This document shows, in pieces, positions 26,055 through 35,600 of a stretch of DNA of 40,357 nt; position 1 is the stretch's first letter, and each line of letters starts with the position of its first letter. The stretch comes from Bacteroidales bacterium (GTDB lineage: Bacteria; Bacteroidota; Bacteroidia; Bacteroidales; WCHB1-69). The DNA is taken from the NCBI GenBank assembly GCA_016285145.1, contig JAEEQE010000029.1:1-40357 (forward strand), in the 5' to 3' direction. The position numbers and the translations under genes are program-made. The notes beneath the pieces were generated by a model. That model ran no database searches. It worked only from the letters and a program-made list of their open reading frames with translations, and was not told where the DNA came from.

Positions 26055-27557
26055 TCAATGACTAACAGATTCCTCACTTACTGCGGATGGCTGAGGGCGG
26101 CTGATGGCCAGCAGCGTGAAGAACACAAGCAAACCATTGACAATCAGCAATTCATAGCCAAACTTATAACCGTTAAGCCACTCCACGGAATGGGACGACA
26201 CAATATAGCAGAGCGTGGGAATCAGAACGGCGATCAGCGGGATAAGAAAGCGTCTCGACGCGGGGATTTCCCGATGAGTGAAGATGCCGAACACGAAGAG
26301 GCCAAGCAAGGGGCCATACGTATAGGAGGCCACCGTGAAGATGATGCGGATCAACGCATCATTATGATGGTTGGCCACCACGATAATCACAATCAGGAAA
26401 AGCATGGATATGGCCAGATGCACCAGCCTGCGCACCCGTGTCTGCGCCTGTGCCGACGGGAAACGCTTCTCTATGCCGAGAATGTCGTAACACACCGTCG
26501 TGGTCAAAGCCGTGAACGTCCCGTCCGCACTGGAAAATCCGGCGGAGATAAGACCGAACACGAAGACCAGCGCCCCGAACTTGCCCAAATACTTGAACGC
26601 GATTTCCGGATAGATCCTGTCAGTGGGCATGCTCGCCACGTCAATGCCGTTACGTTTGGCGAACACCAGCAGCATCCCGCCCAAGAGGAGGAACAACACA
26701 TTGACCACCACCAATATAAGGGTAAAAGAAAACATATTGCGTTGGGAATCACGTAACGTTTTGCAGGACAAATTCTTCTGCATCATATCCTGATCCAGCC
26801 CCGTCATGGCAATAGTGATGAACATGCCGCCGATAATCTGTTTCAGGAAATAGCTGTTGTTGCGCCAATCCGTATTCACAATCGTGCGACAGTCGGTGCC
26901 ATCCTTGCCCACATCCGACATGGCTTGCCACAGTCCGGAAAAGGAGCCACCCATATCCTTCATGATCACGATGATAGTGACAACCAGAGCCCCTATCAGG
27001 AAGGTAGTCTGCAACATATCCGTCCAGACCACGGTTTTCAGACCGCCGCGGAAGGTGTACAGCAGGATGATGGCAATCATCACAATGGCAGTCAACCATA
27101 TCGGGATATGCCAGCCGTCGAAGACAAAGACCTGAAGAACGAAGATCACGAGATACATGCGCAAGGCCGATCCGAGAAGACGCGACACAAAGAAAAGCAC
27201 CGATCCTGTCTTGTGCGCTTCATTCCCTATCCGCGACCCTAAATACTCGTAAATGGAGGTCACTCCAGACTTATAGTACAACGGCAGAAGAATCATCCCA
27301 ATCACCACATAGCCAAGAATATAGCCAAGCACAACCCCCAGGTATGTAAACTGGGTCGTATAAACATCACCCGGCACCGACATGAAGGTCACGCCGGAGA
27401 GTGAGCTGCCAATCATGCCATACGCCACCACAAACCAGGGCGACTTCCGGTTGCCCGTGAAATAGGTCTGGTTGTCCGCTTTCCGGGAAGTGATTCCTGT
27501 GATCACGAACAACAGCACCACGTAGAAGAGGAAGAACGAGAAGATGAAGATTTGCAT
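26055..27557 (-). CDS. Sodium:solute symporter (SSS family)
   Basis: The protein has 500 residues with about 13 membrane helices. The N-terminus (SRKADNQTYFTGNRKSPWFV, then YGMIGSSLSGVTFMSVPG) and the block YTFRGGLKTVVWTDMLQTT are hallmarks of the SSS family. That family couples Na+ entry to uptake of sugars, sialic acid, proline or similar. The region GFSSADGTFTALTTTVCYDI is the usual helix 8 sodium-site region. The substrate cannot be read from sequence. The gene follows pgi by 34 bases on the same strand, so it is probably co-transcribed, which loosely suggests a sugar or sugar-acid substrate. Confidence 0.92.
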   Translation of the reverse strand: MQIFIFSFFLFYVVLLFVITGITSRKADNQTYFTGNRKSPWFVVAYGMIGSSLSGVTFMSVPGDVYTTQFTYLGVVLGYILGYVVIGMILLPLYYKSGVTSIYEYLGSRIGNEAHKTGSVLFFVSRLLGSALRMYLVIFVLQVFVFDGWHIPIWLTAIVMIAIILLYTFRGGLKTVVWTDMLQTTFLIGALVVTIIVIMKDMGGSFSGLWQAMSDVGKDGTDCRTIVNTDWRNNSYFLKQIIGGMFITIAMTGLDQDMMQKNLSCKTLRDSQRNMFSFTLILVVVNVLFLLLGGMLLVFAKRNGIDVASMPTDRIYPEIAFKYLGKFGALVFVFGLISAGFSSADGTFTALTTTVCYDILGIEKRFPSAQAQTRVRRLVHLAISMLFLIVIIVVANHHNDALIRIIFTVASYTYGPLLGLFVFGIFTHREIPASRRFLIPLIAVLIPTLCYIVSSHSVEWLNGYKFGYELLIVNGLLVFFTLLAISRPQPSAVSEESVSH

Positions 27558-27591
27558 TAACGGTTTGCGATTAACGGTTTACGATTTGCGA
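27557..27591. repeat. Short tandem repeat between pgi and the symporter gene
   Basis: Two 14-base units that differ at one base (27557-27570 and 27571-27584) and a 7-base partial unit fill the whole gap and overlap the symporter start codon. The theme, AATCG.AAA.CGTTAA on the minus strand, resembles short spacer repeats often seen in Bacteroidales genomes. Confidence 0.6.
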
Positions 27592-28896
27592 TTACTTATT
27601 GTAACCCGGTTTTCCCAATAGTGTGAACATATTGCGTTTGTAGGCCTCCACACCAGGCTGGTCGAACGGGTTGACTCCCAGCATATAACCGCTGACAGCG
27701 CAGCTCATCTCAAAGAAATAGATCAGTTCGCCGAGATAGAACTCATTAATCTCGGGAATGGTGATGCGGATATTCGGTACTTTGCCATCCACATGTGCTT
27801 GGCAGGTTCCCTGCTGCGCAATATGGTTAATCTCATTTATACTTCTGTGTTGCAGATAATTAAGTCCATCCGTATTCTGCTCATCGAAAGGAATTGGAAC
27901 CGTATGATGCGCATTCTCCACGGTCAGGACCGTCTCAAAGAGCTGGCGGGAGCCGTCTTGGATATACTGGCCAAGGGAGTGCAGATCGGTGGAGAAGATG
28001 GCGCCTGCCGGGAAGATACCCTTCAGTTCCTTGCCTTCGCTCTCGCCGAAGAGTTGTTTGAACCATTCAATCAGATAGAAGAATCTGGGTTCGAAGGAGG
28101 TCATCAGTTCCACTTTCAGATTCTTATTATACAAAACGTTACGTAAAGCGGCATACTGCATAGCCGGGTTGGTGTCGAAGGATTTCGCCTCCATCAGTTG
28201 CTGACGCATTGCGCGGGCACCGTCCAGCAGTTTGCGGATGGAGAAGCCTGCGGCGGCGATAGGAAGCAGGCCCACAGGGGTAAGCACAGAGTAACGTCCG
28301 CCCACATCATCGGGAATCACGAAAGTGGGATAGCCGGACTGGTCGGCGAGGGTTTTGAGAGCGCCACGGGCCTTGTCGGTGATGGCCACGATACGCTGGC
28401 GGGCCTCCTCCACGCCATATTTCTGTTCACAATGCTGTTTGAGGATGCGGAAGGCGATGGCGGGTTCCGTGGTGGTGCCGGACTTGGAAATCACCACGAG
28501 GCTATAATCTTTTGCGGCGAGCACGTCCAACAGGTCGTGCAGGTAATCCTCGCTCATGTTGTTGCCGGCATAGACAATCTGCGGTTTCTCGTTCGGCAGC
28601 ATTGGGCTGAAACTGTGCTGCAGGGCTTCGATGACGGCGCGGGCACCCAAATAGGAACCGCCGATACCGATCACCACCACCACCTGTGATTTGGCAGCCA
28701 AGCGTGCGGCCACGGACTCTATTTCCAAAACATCCGGCTCTGAAACCTCCTGGGGTAGATTCACCCAGCCGAGAAAGTCATTTCCTCTGCCGGTTTTATT
28801 GACTGTTTCCTGATAGGCAGCTTCCGCCGCAGGGGCCTGGGCCTTCAATTCGGCCTCGGGAACAGCAAAAAAGGCATCTTGTAAAGAAATCTTCAT
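27592..28896 (-). CDS. pgi: Glucose-6-phosphate isomerase
   Basis: The protein has 434 residues, the length of the short bacterial PGI group. It interconverts glucose-6-phosphate and fructose-6-phosphate in glycolysis. Motifs are VVVVIGIGGSYLGARAVIEA (residues 72-91), VYAGNNMSED, VVISKSGTTTEPAIAFR for phosphate binding, DDVGGRYSVLTPVG, and a C-terminal DQPGVEAYKRNMF. All conserved blocks are intact. It is probably first in the minus-strand unit with the symporter. A -7 box lies at 28971-28978. Confidence 0.96.
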   Translation of the reverse strand: MKISLQDAFFAVPEAELKAQAPAAEAAYQETVNKTGRGNDFLGWVNLPQEVSEPDVLEIESVAARLAAKSQVVVVIGIGGSYLGARAVIEALQHSFSPMLPNEKPQIVYAGNNMSEDYLHDLLDVLAAKDYSLVVISKSGTTTEPAIAFRILKQHCEQKYGVEEARQRIVAITDKARGALKTLADQSGYPTFVIPDDVGGRYSVLTPVGLLPIAAAGFSIRKLLDGARAMRQQLMEAKSFDTNPAMQYAALRNVLYNKNLKVELMTSFEPRFFYLIEWFKQLFGESEGKELKGIFPAGAIFSTDLHSLGQYIQDGSRQLFETVLTVENAHHTVPIPFDEQNTDGLNYLQHRSINEINHIAQQGTCQAHVDGKVPNIRITIPEINEFYLGELIYFFEMSCAVSGYMLGVNPFDQPGVEAYKRNMFTLLGKPGYNK

Positions 28897-28970
28897 AACA
28901 ATAATTTATAGATTATAATTTAGATTATTAATTTTCAAAACATTAAACCTCCAACATAAAACAGAGGCTG

Positions 28971-28978
28971 CAAAGATA
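28971..28978 (-). promoter_or_regulatory. Candidate -7 box (TATCTTTG) for pgi
   Basis: This is an exact TAnnTTTG match on the minus strand, followed by CAGCC, 74 bases before the pgi ATG. It is identical to the box at 9407-9414. Confidence 0.55.
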
Positions 28979-28987
28979 GAAATTTTG

Positions 28988-28995
28988 TATTTTTG
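28988..28995 (+). promoter_or_regulatory. Candidate -7 box (TATTTTTG) for the MMPL-PlsC gene
   Basis: This is an exact TAnnTTTG match, 21 bases before the TTG start at 29017. It leaves room for a leader of only about 15 bases. It is back-to-back with the pgi box in a 120-base divergent gap. Confidence 0.55.
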
Positions 28996-29016
28996 CGCCT
29001 TTAAAAAAAAGCGATT

Positions 29017-32000
29017 TTGAGATTTTTTTTCCTAAAAATATATCATTTTTTTGACGAGCACCGTTCCGCGCTATGGCTCACGCTCCTGTTGGTTGTGTTC
29101 CTGTGTGTGCTATCGGCGCTGCGTCTCCGTTTTGTGGAAGACATCGGCAGTTTTCTGCCTAACAATCGCGAAAACAAGCGCATAAACGAAGCCTACCAGC
29201 ATCTTGGCGGTGACAACAAGCTGGTCATCAGCATCGCCATGAAGGACACCGCCGCAGAGGCGGACCCGGACCTCCTCTCCTCTGTGGCCGACAAGGTGGC
29301 CGAGAATCTGGCCAAGGCTGACACATCCGGCCTCATCAAGCAGATGCGCTATCAGGTGGACAACCAAGAGGTGGAAGATGTAATGTCCTTTGTTTTAAAC
29401 AATCTGCCTTACTTCCTTACGGATGAGGACTATAGCCGGATGGACACGTTGGTTACGCCAGAGCACATCGCCGTGCAACTGGCCGCCGACCGGCAGCTCC
29501 TCGCCTCGCCTGTGCCCATGATGCGACCGATGATCCAGCACGACCCGATATTCTTCTCCGCCAATGTGCTGCAAGCCCTGTCCGACTTCAAACTCGACGA
29601 CAGCTATCAGACAGATAATGAGCATATTTTCAGCAAAGACGGCAAAGAAGCCCAGGTAATCGTGACTTCCAACTATCCGTTAAGCGAGACCAAACGCAAC
29701 GGCCAACTTATACGCCTTATCGACCAGACCATGCGGGAGGTGGAACAGCAGCAGGGCAGCGACGTTCGCATCTCCTGTTTCGGAGCCTCGCAAGTGTCGC
29801 TGACCAACTCCAAACAGATAAAGAAAGACAGTTTCACGGCCATTGGCATAGCCTTGCTGTTCATCGTCGCCCTGCTCTACTACTATTACCGCAATTTCCG
29901 CAGCATCCTGATGATCCTGGTGTCGATCTCCTTCGGGGCGCTGTTTGCTCTGGGAATCATCGCACTCGTCAAGAATCCGGTGTCCGTCATCGCCATCGGA
30001 GTAGCATCCATCATTTTAGGCATTGCCATCAACTACCCCATCCATTTCCTGTCGCATTTCAAGCGCACCGACGATAAGACGCAGATACTCAAAGATATTG
30101 TCAACCCCTTGTTAATCGGGAACATCACCACGGTGGGAGCTTTCCTCAGTCTTCTTTTCATCAGTTCCGATGCCATGAAAGATCTGGGGCTTTTTTCCGC
30201 CTTGCTGTTAGCCGGCACCATCCTGTTCGTACTCATCTTCTTACCACATCTGACGGGGAAGCATTTCCCGGGCACAAACCGCGACCTTGCCTTCCGGCGG
30301 GTGGCCGAGTTCCGTTTCGAGAACATCCGTGGGCTATTCTGGATCATCATTGCGTTGACCATTGTATTTTACATCTTCAGTTCGCGCACCTCTTTCGACA
30401 CCGACATGCACCATATCAACTACATGACGAAAGAGCAACAGGCGGCCTTCGACAAACTGCGTGCCGAGAGCGACACCACCGTCAACACGGTATATGTCAT
30501 CGCCGAGGGAAAAACTTTAGACGAAGCGCTATCGAACCAAGAAACAATACTGGACAAACTGACATTAGCCGATAGCATATACCCCTCCGCCATTACCCGT
30601 TACAGCGGCATCGGGCGGTTCATCCCATCCCAAGAGACACAACGGCAACGGCTTGCGCAATGGAACAACTTCTGGGAAGGCCGGCGCGAAGCCTTTTGTG
30701 CCGACTTGGACCAAGCGGCTTTGCGCAACGGATTCAATCCGGAAGCCTTCGCCCCGTGCAAGGAAGCCATCACACGAACATACACGATTCAAGACAGCGG
30801 CTTCTTCCAACCGATTTGGGAACCGTTAGCCTCCAACTACATTGTGCAGACAGAAGACAAGGTGATGATTTACAATATCTTAAAAGTAAAAAAAGAAGAT
30901 AGTGAAAACCTTGACACCGATCTGAACAGAATACTGGAGCATGACAACGGTTTCGCGTTCACCGACACCTCCATCGCTTCGCGGTTGGTGGCGGCGCTCT
31001 CCTCCGACTTCAACTATGTGCTGTACATCTGCGGAATCATCGTGTTCGCTTTCCTGCTCTTTTCTTTTGGCAGACTGGAAATCAGCCTCATGGCTTTTCT
31101 GCCGCTCTTCATCGCATGGATCTGGATTTTGGGCATCATGGGCTTGACGGGCATCCGTTTCAACATTGTGAACATCATTTTAGCCACCTTCATCTTCGGC
31201 ATGGGTGACGACTACTCCATCTTTGTGACAGAAGGGCTTCTGTACGAGCACGCCTACGGGCGCAAGATGCTGGCGCAGTTCAAGAATTCCATCATATTAT
31301 CGGCCTCCATCATGTTCATCAGCATCGGGATGCTGGTATTTGCCAAGCATCCGGCCATGCGTTCATTAGCGGAGGTCACCATCATCGGCATGTTTTCGGT
31401 GGTGCTGATGGCCTACATCATCCCGCCGGTAGTCTTCAAATGGCTGACCACGAAGAAAGGCCAGCCGCGCCGGTACCCCATCACCCTGCGAAGCATCTTG
31501 TGCAGCATCATCGGATTCCCCTACTTCTTCCTTGGAGTGGTGGCTCTTTCCGTTTCAGGATTCTTCCTGCTCACCCTCGGCGGACGCACCGAGAAGCACA
31601 AACTACAATATCACAAGGTATTACGACGGCTTCTGCTTTCCACCGCCCGTATCATACCCAACTCATCCTTCCGTATCCTCAACCCCCATGGCGAGGACTT
31701 CGAGAAGCCGGCGGTCGTTGTCTGCAACCACCAGTCGCACTTCGACCTGCTCTACACGCTACTGCTCTCGCCCAAGATCATCGCCCTCACCAACGACTGG
31801 GCCTGGAACATGCCGCTCTACCGGCGCATACTGCGCAATGGCGATTTTCTGCCCGTATCGTATGGCATGGATTCCAATTTCCCGAAAATCAAAAACATGA
31901 TTGAAAAGGGATATTCAGTATTAGTGTTTCCCGAGGGCACGCGCTCTGCCGACCATTCCATCCTGCGCTTCCATCAGGGAGCCTTTGTACTGGCCAACAA

Positions 32001-32622
32001 ATTAGGCGTGGACATTCTTCCCATCGTCGCGCACGGCATTGGCGACATGTTCCCGAAATACGACACCTACATCCACCGCGGGCAAGTCACCGTGTCGATC
32101 GGCGAGCGCATCACCGCGGACGACAAGACCTTCCGAGGGGACAAGACAGCCTTGGAAACCGCCCGTCTTATGCGTCACGAGTATATCCGCCAATACGACG
32201 AGCTGAAGCGCCAGTGTGAGACGCCAGACTATCTCCAGCATCTGGTTTTCCAAAAGTATATATACAAAGGTAAAGATATTGAAACACAATGCCGGAAGAA
32301 GCTGTTCTGGAGACAGGAAATCGCGGATGCATTAGCCGTCATCCCCAAAAACGGAAGCCTTCTGTACCGCAACTGCGGCCACGGGGAACTCTCCCTGATG
32401 ACGGCCCTGCTACGTCCCGACATAGAGGTGACGGCCTTTGACACTGACGAGGATAACATCGCCATTGCCAGCCACTGCACGCTCCTGCCGGACAATCTGC
32501 ACTACACCCACACGCTCCCTGATGCAACCGCCTTCGACCATATCCTGGACGAAGCCGAACTGCTAAGCTCCGGCACAACGGAAAACACACGCCCGACAGA
32601 CAACGAACCGAATCTTGAATAA
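29017..32622 (+). CDS. MMPL/RND-type exporter fused to PlsC acyltransferase with a methyltransferase-like tail
   Basis: The protein has 1201 residues. The start is TTG at 29017 because no ATG precedes the first membrane helix (residues about 17-37). The RND/MMPL layout follows: a periplasmic loop, a helix bundle around 270-430, a second loop, and a bundle around 660-810 with GMGDDYSIFVTEGLL. A further helix pair at about 830-860 leads to a cytoplasmic PlsC domain with NHQSHFD (about 903-909) and FPEGTRS (about 971-977), the acyl-transfer motifs. The last 100 residues contain NCGHGELSLMTALL and EVTAFDTDED, resembling motifs I and II of a SAM methyltransferase, but the domain is short and probably incomplete. 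The fusion suggests acylation of a lipid or pigment coupled to its export. Close ties to aryl polyene/flexirubin-type loci are known for MMPL and PlsC-like proteins; the substrate here is unknown. The oxidoreductase follows after 12 bases. Confidence 0.87.
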   Translation: MRFFFLKIYHFFDEHRSALWLTLLLVVFLCVLSALRLRFVEDIGSFLPNNRENKRINEAYQHLGGDNKLVISIAMKDTAAEADPDLLSSVADKVAENLAKADTSGLIKQMRYQVDNQEVEDVMSFVLNNLPYFLTDEDYSRMDTLVTPEHIAVQLAADRQLLASPVPMMRPMIQHDPIFFSANVLQALSDFKLDDSYQTDNEHIFSKDGKEAQVIVTSNYPLSETKRNGQLIRLIDQTMREVEQQQGSDVRISCFGASQVSLTNSKQIKKDSFTAIGIALLFIVALLYYYYRNFRSILMILVSISFGALFALGIIALVKNPVSVIAIGVASIILGIAINYPIHFLSHFKRTDDKTQILKDIVNPLLIGNITTVGAFLSLLFISSDAMKDLGLFSALLLAGTILFVLIFLPHLTGKHFPGTNRDLAFRRVAEFRFENIRGLFWIIIALTIVFYIFSSRTSFDTDMHHINYMTKEQQAAFDKLRAESDTTVNTVYVIAEGKTLDEALSNQETILDKLTLADSIYPSAITRYSGIGRFIPSQETQRQRLAQWNNFWEGRREAFCADLDQAALRNGFNPEAFAPCKEAITRTYTIQDSGFFQPIWEPLASNYIVQTEDKVMIYNILKVKKEDSENLDTDLNRILEHDNGFAFTDTSIASRLVAALSSDFNYVLYICGIIVFAFLLFSFGRLEISLMAFLPLFIAWIWILGIMGLTGIRFNIVNIILATFIFGMGDDYSIFVTEGLLYEHAYGRKMLAQFKNSIILSASIMFISIGMLVFAKHPAMRSLAEVTIIGMFSVVLMAYIIPPVVFKWLTTKKGQPRRYPITLRSILCSIIGFPYFFLGVVALSVSGFFLLTLGGRTEKHKLQYHKVLRRLLLSTARIIPNSSFRILNPHGEDFEKPAVVVCNHQSHFDLLYTLLLSPKIIALTNDWAWNMPLYRRILRNGDFLPVSYGMDSNFPKIKNMIEKGYSVLVFPEGTRSADHSILRFHQGAFVLANKLGVDILPIVAHGIGDMFPKYDTYIHRGQVTVSIGERITADDKTFRGDKTALETARLMRHEYIRQYDELKRQCETPDYLQHLVFQKYIYKGKDIETQCRKKLFWRQEIADALAVIPKNGSLLYRNCGHGELSLMTALLRPDIEVTAFDTDEDNIAIASHCTLLPDNLHYTHTLPDATAFDHILDEAELLSSGTTENTRPTDNEPNLE

Positions 32623-32634
32623 AACGCCAAACAA

Positions 32635-34149
32635 ATGTCAGCCCATCAGAACGACACACATTACGACATCATCATCCTCGGAACCGGCCTCGGCGGTCTG
32701 GTATGCGGCTACATTTTAAGCAAAAACGGGTACAAGGTATTACTATTGGAGAAAAACGCCCAGATTGGCGGATGCCTGCAGACATTCAAACGTTTCGGGG
32801 TGAAATTTGACACTGGGATGCACTATATCGGCAGTATGCTGCCCGGACAGATCCTGCACCGTCTCTTCCATTACTTGAACCTGTTGGATGACGTGCCCAT
32901 CAGCCGGTTGGACGAGAACGGCTACGATGTGTTTTCCATTGCCGGAAGGCATTACCAATACGCATCGGGCTACGACCGTTTCATCGACACGCTGGCCCAG
33001 CAATTCCCTGACAATCGTGAGGATCTGCGCGAGTACACCCGTCGCTTGCAGGCCATTGCCGACGCTTCCCCGTTATATAATTTGAGGAAAGTGGAGGAGA
33101 ATGTCTTCATCGAAGCGGACTACATAAAGACGAGTATCAACGACTTCATCGCCTCGGTCACGGACAACCGGTCCCTGCGGGATGTATTGGCGGGCAACCT
33201 GCCCCTTTACGCGGGCGTGCGCGACAAGACGCCGACCTATATCCACGCCCTTATCAACAACTTCTACATCCAAAGTGCCTGGCGCATCGTGGGCGGCAGC
33301 GACTGCATTGCGCAGTCCTTGGCGAATTCCATCCGCCGTTTCGGTGGGGAGATCCGCACCCGCAGCGAAGCCACACGCATCCTTTGTAACGACACGCGGG
33401 CCACGGGCGTGGAGCTGGCCTCCGGCGAAATCATCGAAGCCGACTCCATCATCTCGAACTTCCACCCGCAGGCCACCATCGACCTCATCGACTCCCATCT
33501 CATACGGAAGGCATATCGTGACCGCATCCACGGATTGGAGAACACCATCTCCAATTTCACCGTCTATATCAAGTTCAAGGAAAAGTCCACCCCCTACCTC
33601 AACTACAACTACTATTTTTATGAGAATGAAGATGTTTGGACGGCCAATGACCGTAAGCCAGGGGATCCGTTGCGCAGTTACCTGTTCATGCACCAGTGTG
33701 CGCAAGACGGGCAGCAATGGGCACAGAGTGCCGAGCTTATAGGTTACATGCAGTTTGACGAGGTGGCCCGATGGGCCAACACAAAGGTCGGGCAGCGAGG
33801 GGAAGCGTATTTGGAGTTCAAGGAGCGTACCGCCGAGCACTTCCTGGACACGCTGGAGCGTTCCTTCCCCGGCATACGTTCCTCCATTGAGGGGTATGAG
33901 ACATCCTCACCTCTCACCTACCGCGACTACACGGCCACCCGCTTCGGCTCCATGTACGGCATCATCCGCGACAAGAATTTCCCGACGCAGACACTCGTGT
34001 CGCAGCGGACCAAGATACCGAACCTCTTCATGACCGGCCAGAACATCAACTCGCACGGCATCTTGGGCGTGACCATCGGGGCGGCTCTCACCTGCGCGGA
34101 GTTTTTGGGTCTGAATAAAATTATCGATGAGATAGAGATAAGCCATTAA
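32635..34149 (+). CDS. FAD-dependent oxidoreductase, phytoene desaturase/carotene isomerase-like
   Basis: The protein has 504 residues. An N-terminal Rossmann fold for FAD has DIIILGTGLGGLVCGYILSK (Gly16, Gly18, Gly21) and Glu39 at the end of strand two. GGCLQTFKRFGVKFDTGMHY follows, the CrtI/CRTISO/retinol saturase signature, and the C-terminal FMTGQNINSHGILGVTIGAA completes the FAD site. Family members oxidise, reduce or isomerise polyenes and retinoids. No phytoene synthase is present, so a polyene lipid or quinone-like substrate is possible. It is translated 12 bases after the MMPL-PlsC gene and clearly belongs to the same operon. Confidence 0.9.
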   Translation: MSAHQNDTHYDIIILGTGLGGLVCGYILSKNGYKVLLLEKNAQIGGCLQTFKRFGVKFDTGMHYIGSMLPGQILHRLFHYLNLLDDVPISRLDENGYDVFSIAGRHYQYASGYDRFIDTLAQQFPDNREDLREYTRRLQAIADASPLYNLRKVEENVFIEADYIKTSINDFIASVTDNRSLRDVLAGNLPLYAGVRDKTPTYIHALINNFYIQSAWRIVGGSDCIAQSLANSIRRFGGEIRTRSEATRILCNDTRATGVELASGEIIEADSIISNFHPQATIDLIDSHLIRKAYRDRIHGLENTISNFTVYIKFKEKSTPYLNYNYYFYENEDVWTANDRKPGDPLRSYLFMHQCAQDGQQWAQSAELIGYMQFDEVARWANTKVGQRGEAYLEFKERTAEHFLDTLERSFPGIRSSIEGYETSSPLTYRDYTATRFGSMYGIIRDKNFPTQTLVSQRTKIPNLFMTGQNINSHGILGVTIGAALTCAEFLGLNKIIDEIEISH

Positions 34150-34256
34150 CTATTAGCAACCGGTGTTAAAATATAGAATAAAGAATTAAAAATTAAAAAT
34201 TTACATATAACACACAGCCAATAGCCAACAGCTAAAGGCAAAAAGAAAGAAAAGAT

Positions 34257-35546
34257 ATGAAACTGAAACTGATTTATCCGAAATGGAAGAAATTGCCTGG
34301 GCAAACCACCTTCAACCTGCCGCCGCACGGTCCTGTAGTGTTCGCTGCCACCTTGCCTGAATACGTGGACGTATCTTTCACGGACGAGAACGTGGAAGAT
34401 TTGGACATGGATGAAGAATGCGATGTGGTAGCCATCTCGATGATGCTCACCACGCAGGTGAAACGAGGCTGGGCCATCGCCGACGCCTACCGTGCCAAGG
34501 GCATTCCCGTCATGTTCGGCGGCATCTCCACCATGCTGCATGCGGAGGAGACCCTGCAACATGCCGACAGCATCTTTTTAGGTGAGTCGGAGGGCCGTCA
34601 GGAACAAGTCTTCCAGGACTTGCAGAACGGGTGCCTGAAAAAAGTGTACAACTACATGGGGCATCAGCCTGACATCGCGTTGGTGGGGCCCGCGCGCCGC
34701 GACCTCTACAAACGGGAGCTATACAACCACAAGGGGGTGCAAATGGTGGATCTCTTCCACGCCTCCCGCGGATGCCGTTTCAGCTGTTACCCGTGCGCCG
34801 TCTCCTACCTCGGAGGCCGATGCTTCCGCCCGCGGCCCATCGACAAGACCATCGCCGACTTGGAATCCATCGACAACAATCGGCTTTTCATCGTGGACAA
34901 CTCGCTGGCCCAGAACAAGCAATGGGAAATGGACCTCTTCCGCGAGATGATTCCGCTCAAAAAGAAATGGATCAGCCACACCATCGAGGACGACCCGCAG
35001 GTGCTGGACCTCGCCGCACAAGCCGGTGCCTGGTACGTGTATCAGGCCGTGTATGACACCTCCGACTACATCAAGGAACGGGTGAAGCGATACCACGACT
35101 ACGGTATCGGAGTGGAGGGGACCATCCTCTTCGGATTGGACAACCAGACCGAAGACGACATCCTTCGTCTCATCGACTTCCTGCTGAAAATAGACCTTGA
35201 TCTGGCCGAGTTCACCATTCTGGCCCCATTCCCGCACACCAAGGCCTACGACGACCTGATGCGCCAAGGGCGTATCTTTGACCACGACTGGGACCATTAC
35301 AACGCCGGACAAGTGGTCTATCAGCCCAAACACATGTCACCCGAACGGCTTCAGGAGCTGTACGAATACGCATGGAAAGCCTTCTACCAGGACGAGACGC
35401 AAGAGGAGAAAATGTTCAAACTTTTCACCAATGTGATGCTCCGCGAGATGGAGGACGGCACCTACCGTCCGCGCAACCGCAAGCTCGCCAACAAGAGTTT
35501 TGGCAAGGACGTGGACCGCAGCAAGAGCCACTTCAACGCTTTTTAA
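34257..35546 (+). CDS. Cobalamin-binding-domain radical SAM enzyme
   Basis: The protein has 429 residues. The N-terminal 140 or so residues have the B12-binding Rossmann layout: NLPPHGPVVFAATLPEYVDV, VVAISMMLTTQ, IPVMFGGISTMLHAEE, ADSIFLGESEG. It lacks the DxHxxG cobalamin-ligand motif, as many base-off enzymes do. The radical SAM core follows with CRFSCYPC, a CX3CX2C cluster at Cys173, Cys177 and Cys180. FGLDNQTEDDILRLIDFLL supports the core. Relatives methylate or rearrange unreactive carbons in lipids, chlorophylls and antibiotics. The gene lies 107 bases after the FAD oxidoreductase, so co-transcription is plausible but not certain. No cobalamin riboswitch was seen upstream. Confidence 0.88.
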   Translation: MKLKLIYPKWKKLPGQTTFNLPPHGPVVFAATLPEYVDVSFTDENVEDLDMDEECDVVAISMMLTTQVKRGWAIADAYRAKGIPVMFGGISTMLHAEETLQHADSIFLGESEGRQEQVFQDLQNGCLKKVYNYMGHQPDIALVGPARRDLYKRELYNHKGVQMVDLFHASRGCRFSCYPCAVSYLGGRCFRPRPIDKTIADLESIDNNRLFIVDNSLAQNKQWEMDLFREMIPLKKKWISHTIEDDPQVLDLAAQAGAWYVYQAVYDTSDYIKERVKRYHDYGIGVEGTILFGLDNQTEDDILRLIDFLLKIDLDLAEFTILAPFPHTKAYDDLMRQGRIFDHDWDHYNAGQVVYQPKHMSPERLQELYEYAWKAFYQDETQEEKMFKLFTNVMLREMEDGTYRPRNRKLANKSFGKDVDRSKSHFNAF

Positions 35547-35570
35547 TTCACAATCACCGATTTTTATCAA

Positions 35571-35600
35571 CAGCCGTATGTTAGTACGGCTGTTTTTTTT
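35571..35600 (+). terminator. Rho-independent terminator after the radical SAM gene
   Basis: CAGCCGTA (35571-35578) and TACGGCTG (35585-35592) form an 8-pair stem with a 6-base loop, followed by an unbroken T-run (35593-35601). It lies 24 bases past the 35546 stop. The T-run merges into the next promoter box. Confidence 0.9.

Noticed and set aside
34150-34256. Cobalamin riboswitch before the B12-binding radical SAM gene
   Set aside because: The 107-base gap is AT-rich spacer with short repeats and lacks a B12-box-like segment or enough length for the fold.
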